Positions 30,216 through 34,730 of a DNA stretch of 34,730 nucleotides are shown one piece after another. The notes under the pieces are model-generated. The model was given only the letters and a program-made list of their open reading frames with translations. It was not told the origin of the DNA and did not search any database. The translations under genes and the position numbers were made by a program. The stretch comes from Bacillus sanguinis (lineage in GTDB: Bacteria; Bacillota; Bacilli; Bacillales; Bacillaceae_G), in the NCBI RefSeq assembly GCF_018332475.1, contig NZ_BOQB01000017.1, positions 1 through 34,730 of the forward strand. The letters run 5' to 3'. Numbering within the stretch: position 1 is the first letter of the stretch; the number at the start of each line of letters is the position of its first letter.

Positions 30216-33131
30216 ATGAAAGGCTATTCAAAAAAAGTGTTAGTAGGGGTAAGTTTTGCTAGTTTGATGCTAGGGAGTTTCCAAGGGAGCGCATTGGCAG
30301 AAAGTACAAAGGGAGAGCAAGTTTCTTATCGGAATGTGCTCAAAATGGAGCCAGTTGGTGCACAATTACCAGTTCAAGAATTAGCTCATTCATCAAAAGT
30401 GCTTGAAAATAAGTCTTTTGAGAAAAGGCTACAATTTGCTGATTTGTCACAAAGACCGCCTGAAGTAAAAAAAGAAAGTAAGCAATTAGTTGCAGTGAAA
30501 ACTTATACAATCGCTGAATTAAATCAATTAAGCAATCAGCAGTTAGTAGATTTACTTGTAACAATTGATTGGGAGCAAATTACAGGTCTATTTCAATTTA
30601 ATAAGGATAGCCTTGCATTCTATCAAAATGATAGTAGGATGCAGGCAATTATTGATAAACTGAAGCAGCAAGGACAAGATTATACGAAAGATGATTCCAA
30701 AGGGATTGAAACTTTAGTGGAGGTATTACGATCTGGTTTTTATTTAGGTTTTTATAATGCAGAATTAAGTAAACTAAATGAGCGGAGCTATCATGATAAA
30801 TGCTTACCTGCATTAAAAACGATTGCGAATAACCCGAATTTCAAACTCGGTACGTTAGAACAAAATAGAGTTGTATCATCATACGGAAAATTAATAGGAA
30901 ATGCTTCGAGTGATGTGGAAACGATAACATCAGCTGCAAAGATCTTTAAACAATATAACGATAATTTTTCTACACTGGTAGACAATCTATCAGCTGGAAA
31001 TGCGATTTACGATATTATGCAAGGTGTGGATTACGACATTCAATCGTATTTGTACGATACGAGAAAAGCACCGAAAGATACAGTATGGTACCAAAAAATT
31101 GATAGCTATATTAATGAATTAAGTCGTTTTGCCTTAATTGGAACGGTGACGGTGAAGAATGGTTGGTTAATTAATAATGGTATTTATTATACAGGTAGAC
31201 TTGGTACGTTCCATAGTACAGGAACGAAAGGATTGCAAGTTGTAACAGACGCGATGAAAATGTATCCGTATTTAGGAGAGCAATATTTCGTAGCGGCTGA
31301 GCAAATCACGACGAATTATGGCGGGAAAGATGCAAATGGAAATGTTGTGAATTTAGATCAAATACGAGAAGATGGAAAGAAAAAGTATTTGCCGAAAACG
31401 TATACGTTTGATGATGGTGCAATTGTTTTAAAAGCTGGAGATAAAGTGACAGAAGAAAAAGTAAAGCGTCTATATTGGGCGGCAAAAGAAGTGAAGGCAC
31501 AATTCCATCGTACGGTTGAAAGTGATCAACCTTTAGAAAAAGGAAATCCTGATGATGTATTAACGATGGTTATTTATAATAGTCCAGCTGAGTATCAATT
31601 TAATCGTCAATTATACGGATATGAAACGAATAACGGTGGTCTTTATATAGAAGGAACAGGTACGTTCTTTACTTATGAGCGTACACCAGAAGAAAGTATT
31701 TATAGTTTAGAAGAATTGTTCCGACACGAGTTCACGCATTATTTGCAAGGGAGATATGAAGTACCGGGGCTTTGGGGACAAGGTAAGATGTATGAGAATG
31801 AGAGATTATCTTGGTTTGAAGAAGGAAATGCTGAGTTCTTTGCAGGGGCAACGAGAACAGATAATGTTGTACCGAGAAAGAGTATTATAGGGGGGATATC
31901 TTCAAATCCAGCAGAGCGTTATACGGCAGAGCGAACGTTAAATGCAAAGTATGGGACGTGGGATTTCTATAATTATTCCTTCGCTTTACAATCGTACATG
32001 TACAATAAGAGGTATGATATGTTTGACAAAATTCATGATCTTATTAGAAAAAATGATGTAACAGCATATGACGCATACCGCTCTGTATTAAGTAAAGATG
32101 CGAATTTAAATAAAGAGTATCAAGACTATATGCAAATGTTAGTTGATAACCGTGAGAAATATAATGTACCATTAGTATCAAATGATTATTTAGCGACGCA
32201 CGCACCGAAACCAGTTTCAGATATTGCGGCAGAAATTACAGCAGAAGCAAAATTAAGTAATGTATCAGTTAAGAAAAACAAATCACAGTTCTTTAATACA
32301 TTTACACTACAAGGAACGTATACAGGTACGACTGCAAAAGGGGAATATGAAGACTGGAAAACAATTACACAAAACGTGAATGATACGTTAAAGCGTTTAA
32401 GTGCAAAAGAATGGACAGGCTATAAAACAGTAACATCGTACTTCGTGAATTATCGTGTGAATGCATCAGGACAATTTGAATATGATGTTGTATTCCATGG
32501 TATTAATACAGAAGAAGGTGCTGTGAATAAAGCACCAGTTGCCGTTATAAACGGTCCATATAGCGGGAATATAAATGCAGCAATTTCGTTTAAAAGCGAT
32601 GGATCGAAAGATGAAGATGGAAAAATTGTTGCTTATAAATGGGAGTTTGGTGATGGTACTGTAAGTAATGAACAAAATCCGATCCATGTATACACAAAAG
32701 AAGGAACATATACGGCAAAATTAACAGTAACAGATGACAAAGGATTAACAAATACGGTTACAACGAATGTAACGGTTCAAAAGAAAGAAGATAACAGTGT
32801 AGAAAAAGAGCAAAATAACTCATTCCAGACAGCGAATAAACTGCAATTAAATCAAGTTTTACGTGCTAGTTTAGGAAATGGTGATACGAGTGATTACTTT
32901 GAAATTAATATAGAAACAGCGAAAAACCTACAAATTAATGTAACGAAGGAAAATAATATCGGAGTAAACTGGGTTCTTTATTCAGAAGCAGATTTAAATA
33001 ATTATGTTACGTATGCCCAGCAAGAGGGGAATAAGTTAGTAGGAAGTTACTACACGTATCCAGGGAAATACTATTTACATGTGTATCAGTATGGCGGGGG
33101 AACAGGAAGTTATACGGTAGAAGTGAAATAG
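30216..33131 (+). CDS. colA: Secreted microbial collagenase, M9 family
   Basis: 971 residues with a signal peptide ending near residue 30 (SALA-E). N-terminal activator region (about 60-400) is followed by the peptidase M9 domain. The zinc motif HEFTH at residues 504-508 with the third ligand Glu536 (WFEEGNAEFF) matches the HExxH...E spacing of clostridial ColG (32 residues). After about residue 770 there is one PKD domain (APVAVINGPYSGNINA..., KWEFGDGTVSNEQ) and about residues 865-971 one PPC/collagen-binding domain ending in GSYTVEVK. It digests native collagen and is a likely secreted virulence-associated enzyme. The ATG 30216 after GGGGAGAGC fits the signal peptide; a longer upstream frame to 30075 is not translated as signal. 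Confidence 0.92.
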   Translation: MKGYSKKVLVGVSFASLMLGSFQGSALAESTKGEQVSYRNVLKMEPVGAQLPVQELAHSSKVLENKSFEKRLQFADLSQRPPEVKKESKQLVAVKTYTIAELNQLSNQQLVDLLVTIDWEQITGLFQFNKDSLAFYQNDSRMQAIIDKLKQQGQDYTKDDSKGIETLVEVLRSGFYLGFYNAELSKLNERSYHDKCLPALKTIANNPNFKLGTLEQNRVVSSYGKLIGNASSDVETITSAAKIFKQYNDNFSTLVDNLSAGNAIYDIMQGVDYDIQSYLYDTRKAPKDTVWYQKIDSYINELSRFALIGTVTVKNGWLINNGIYYTGRLGTFHSTGTKGLQVVTDAMKMYPYLGEQYFVAAEQITTNYGGKDANGNVVNLDQIREDGKKKYLPKTYTFDDGAIVLKAGDKVTEEKVKRLYWAAKEVKAQFHRTVESDQPLEKGNPDDVLTMVIYNSPAEYQFNRQLYGYETNNGGLYIEGTGTFFTYERTPEESIYSLEELFRHEFTHYLQGRYEVPGLWGQGKMYENERLSWFEEGNAEFFAGATRTDNVVPRKSIIGGISSNPAERYTAERTLNAKYGTWDFYNYSFALQSYMYNKRYDMFDKIHDLIRKNDVTAYDAYRSVLSKDANLNKEYQDYMQMLVDNREKYNVPLVSNDYLATHAPKPVSDIAAEITAEAKLSNVSVKKNKSQFFNTFTLQGTYTGTTAKGEYEDWKTITQNVNDTLKRLSAKEWTGYKTVTSYFVNYRVNASGQFEYDVVFHGINTEEGAVNKAPVAVINGPYSGNINAAISFKSDGSKDEDGKIVAYKWEFGDGTVSNEQNPIHVYTKEGTYTAKLTVTDDKGLTNTVTTNVTVQKKEDNSVEKEQNNSFQTANKLQLNQVLRASLGNGDTSDYFEINIETAKNLQINVTKENNIGVNWVLYSEADLNNYVTYAQQEGNKLVGSYYTYPGKYYLHVYQYGGGTGSYTVEVK

Positions 33132-33135
33132 TAAG

Positions 33136-33163
33136 AAGGTCGCCGTGAGTGGCGACCTTTTTT
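33136..33163. terminator. Intrinsic terminator of the collagenase gene
   Basis: A 9-bp perfect stem AAGGTCGCC/GGCGACCTT with a 6-base loop and TTTTTT. Confidence 0.87.
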
Positions 33164-33181
33164 ACGTATAATACAAAAATT

Positions 33182-33364
33182 TCAAATGAAATTTATAAAA
33201 GCTTGATAGGCGATACCAAGGGAAAATACGGTAGCTATCATATGTGCAGTCCATTTAGGCATATTTAATTTCAATACTGTATTGTACAAGATTCCATATA
33301 CGATACAAATGATTAATATAAATGCAATGAATTGAAGAACTAACAAAAATAGTGGTTGTTCCAT
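33182..33364 (-). CDS. Small two-helix membrane protein, 60 residues
   Basis: ATG is preceded by AAAGGAAGTGAT, a good site. Two hydrophobic segments (about residues 7-28 and 41-58) flank a short loop LKLNMPKWTAH. No family I recognise. It stands alone between the collagenase terminator and the GNAT gene on the minus strand; a weak promoter candidate TTTACT-16-TAATAT lies upstream. The strong ribosome binding site and membrane topology support a real gene. Confidence 0.65.
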   Translation of the reverse strand: MEQPLFLLVLQFIAFILIICIVYGILYNTVLKLNMPKWTAHMIATVFSLGIAYQAFINFI

Positions 33365-33523
33365 TTATTATCACTTCCTTTATTTAATATATTAATATAA
33401 TTAATTTGAAAGTAAAGGGTTTATTTCTATAAAGTTCCAAATCGTGATGCCAAAAGGTACGTTGGTAATTTTAATAATTGATGCAAACCATAATATAACT
33501 CAAGATATTATTCCGAAATCAGT

Positions 33524-33555
33524 AAAAAAGGGCGCCATGAATGGCGACCTTTTTT
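33524..33555. terminator. Bidirectional terminator copy at the 3' end of the GNAT gene
   Basis: AAAAAAGGGCGCC pairs with GGCGACCTTTTTT around ATGAAT with one mismatch. It resembles the collagenase terminator at 33136-33163 (both end in GGCGACCTTTTTT). Confidence 0.72.
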
Positions 33556-34059
33556 CTACGCGTTATACCCGAATAATTTTAAATCTTCTCCTGAGTCTGA
33601 AATTATCTTTTCGAACTGCAATCCTACTTTTTCTAAAAGCTTTCCTGAATTGATGTTATCAATGGTAGTAATTGCTACAATTCGTTTCATACCTAGGTTC
33701 TGTACACCGTAGTCTATTACAGCAGAAGCAGATTCAAAGCCATACCCCTTTGAACGGAATTTCTCTAAAAAGGCAAAGCCGATATCAACATCTTCTAATG
33801 AATCTCTTTTAATAAGTCCGCACATACCAAGTGGAGTGAAATCTTCTTTTCGCTCTACTAAGTAAAGACCAAAGCCCATCTTATTATACATATCAACTGG
33901 TCCGTTTAAGATGTATTTTTTTGCATCGTCTAAGTTTTTAATCCTTTTATCACCAATAAACTGAATCCATGCAGGATCATTTACTAATTCAAGAATAAAT
34001 GGAGCGTCTTTTATATCAAACCAGCGAAGAATGAGTCGTTCAGTTTCAAGAACTATCAA
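33556..34059 (-). CDS. GNAT family N-acetyltransferase (RimJ/RimL-like)
   Basis: 167 residues, a single GNAT domain: LETERLILRWFDIKDAPFILEL at the start, typical of the RimJ/RimL ribosomal or small-molecule acetyltransferase subfamily, then IGFAFLEKFRSKGYGFESASAVIDYGVQNLGMKRIVAITTIDNINSGKLLEKVGL, with the R-x-x-G-x-G/A acetyl-CoA loop (FRSKGYGFESA). TTG start with AAAGGTGG 8 bases upstream. Substrate unknown. Confidence 0.85.
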   Translation of the reverse strand: MIVLETERLILRWFDIKDAPFILELVNDPAWIQFIGDKRIKNLDDAKKYILNGPVDMYNKMGFGLYLVERKEDFTPLGMCGLIKRDSLEDVDIGFAFLEKFRSKGYGFESASAVIDYGVQNLGMKRIVAITTIDNINSGKLLEKVGLQFEKIISDSGEDLKLFGYNA

Positions 34060-34161
34060 TCCATTGCACCACCTTTAATAGTTATAACAATTAGTATGGG
34101 TTGCGAAATATAAAAGTGCAACATATTTTAATTATGCTCTACTTGTTCACATAAAGTTCGT

Positions 34162-34190
34162 TTGTTTTGTATAAAGGGATATTTTATAAT
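34162..34190 (+). promoter_or_regulatory. Sigma-A promoter upstream of the DUF2871 gene
   Basis: TTGTTT (34162-34167), 17 bases, TATAAT (34185-34190). A near-ideal promoter; the gene starts 125 bases further, so the leader is long. Confidence 0.7.
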
Positions 34191-34227
34191 TAGGATTGAT
34201 TGTAAAGAGTGAGATACTTATACAATG

Positions 34228-34252
34228 ACTCCTAGGTAACTAGGAGTTTTTA
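34228..34252 (+). terminator. Terminator-like hairpin in the leader of the DUF2871 gene
   Basis: ACTCCTAG (34228-34235) and CTAGGAGT (34240-34247) form a perfect 8-bp stem with a 4-base loop, followed by TTTTAC. Placed only about 35 bases after the predicted transcription start. Confidence 0.65.
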
Positions 34253-34314
34253 CTATATAACTATCATTATTACTAAATATGACACACTACACATTCTACT
34301 CAAGGAGGTACATA

Positions 34315-34713
34315 ATGAAAAAATTATATAATGCATCGTTTACGTATTTGATTATCGGTTTATTATCAGGAATTTTCGCTAGGGAGTATGGAAAGTATAA
34401 GGGGATTGTGGGATCTACTTTGTTAAATCTTTTGCATACACATACACTTGTACTCGGCTTTTTCTTCTTTTTAATTGCTTTAGGATTAGCAAAAGTATTC
34501 GCGTTTCATGAAACGAAAAGTTTTAACAAGTGGTTTGTTTTACCTAACATTGCATTAACTTTAATGTTAGGTTCGTTAGCGGCGAGAGGGCTTCTTCAGC
34601 TAAATGGAGCGGACTTTAAAGGGTTAACTTATATTGTAGGGTTTTCTCATTCGTTAATGGCAGTTACTTTAGTTTGGTTTATGTTGTTAATAAAGAAGTC
34701 ATTTAAAATGTAG
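34315..34713 (+). CDS. DUF2871 membrane protein
   Basis: 132 residues with four hydrophobic helices. The start KKLYNASFTYLIIGLLSGIFAREYGKY and the HTHTLVLGFFFFLIALGLAK stretch, with two histidines, are the DUF2871 family pattern. The conserved histidines near helix 2 and a further His in helix 4 (GFSHSLMAVTLVWFM) suggest a heme- or metal-binding membrane protein (resembling NnrS-type helices), not established. Ideal AAGGAGGT site before the ATG. Complete within the window. Leader holds a terminator-like hairpin (34228-34252), which could regulate it. Confidence 0.85.
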   Translation: MKKLYNASFTYLIIGLLSGIFAREYGKYKGIVGSTLLNLLHTHTLVLGFFFFLIALGLAKVFAFHETKSFNKWFVLPNIALTLMLGSLAARGLLQLNGADFKGLTYIVGFSHSLMAVTLVWFMLLIKKSFKM

Positions 34714-34730
34714 TTTTATCCCGCATTAAC

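Noticed and set aside
33444-33653. Plus-strand frame starting MMPKGTLVILII
   Set aside because: No ribosome binding site, runs through a terminator hairpin and into antisense of the GNAT gene.

Overview
This window is a piece of a low-GC Firmicute chromosome and almost certainly belongs to the Bacillus cereus group. Reasons: AT-rich codon use; strong AGGAGG-type ribosome binding sites with several GTG and TTG starts; a benzil reductase (YueD) and a CspD-type cold shock protein that look like the B. cereus proteins; an M9 collagenase of the B. cereus ColA type; and spore-associated architecture. No rRNA, tRNA, insertion sequence, CRISPR array or prophage is visible. Most of it is ordinary chromosomal metabolism and accessory genes in short units separated by clear intrinsic terminators.

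Region 1 (1-9.2 kb): a FabG-like short-chain reductase converges on a DhaS-like aldehyde dehydrogenase. These are followed by a YhdT-PanF pantothenate uptake pair, a nucleoside hydrolase, a penicillin-binding/beta-lactamase-fold serine hydrolase, an argininosuccinate-lyase paralogue lying apart from arginine genes, and a GNAT acetyltransferase.

Region 2 (9.2-18.2 kb): the benzil reductase is divergent from a 7.5-kb gene for a 2490-residue protein. That protein has a unique N-terminal domain, sixteen tandem DUF11 beta-sandwich repeats with an almost invariant 132-residue period, and a short four-cysteine tail. It has no signal peptide and no sorting signal. A CatB/Vat-type xenobiotic acetyltransferase follows on the opposite strand.

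Region 3 (18.2-23.5 kb): a translationally coupled ASCH-Nudix pair and a SatP/YaaH acetate transporter come first. Next is a flavodoxin whose promoter is covered by Fur-box sequence, followed 16 bases later by a cysteine-rich beta-propeller-like protein of unknown role. A cold-shock gene then has a long leader holding a terminator-like hairpin and a 17-codon ORF. A DEDDh exonuclease and two small unknown genes close the region.

Region 4 (23.6-34.7 kb): a DUF3900-like protein; a tyrosine/proline-rich coiled-coil protein with a mother-cell-type promoter element; a VanW lipoprotein with a WalR-type box upstream; a catechol 2,3-dioxygenase (CatE type); two overlapping GNAT genes; an MgtC-family membrane protein behind a palindrome-rich intergenic region; the secreted collagenase; a 60-residue membrane protein; another GNAT; and a DUF2871 membrane protein behind a promoter with a terminator hairpin in its leader.

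The most interesting items are the giant DUF11 protein, the iron-controlled flavodoxin/propeller pair, the structured cspD leader with its small ORF, the attenuator-like leader before the DUF2871 gene, and the predicted WalR control of the VanW lipoprotein. All functional statements rest on reading the sequence and on family knowledge; no database search was run.
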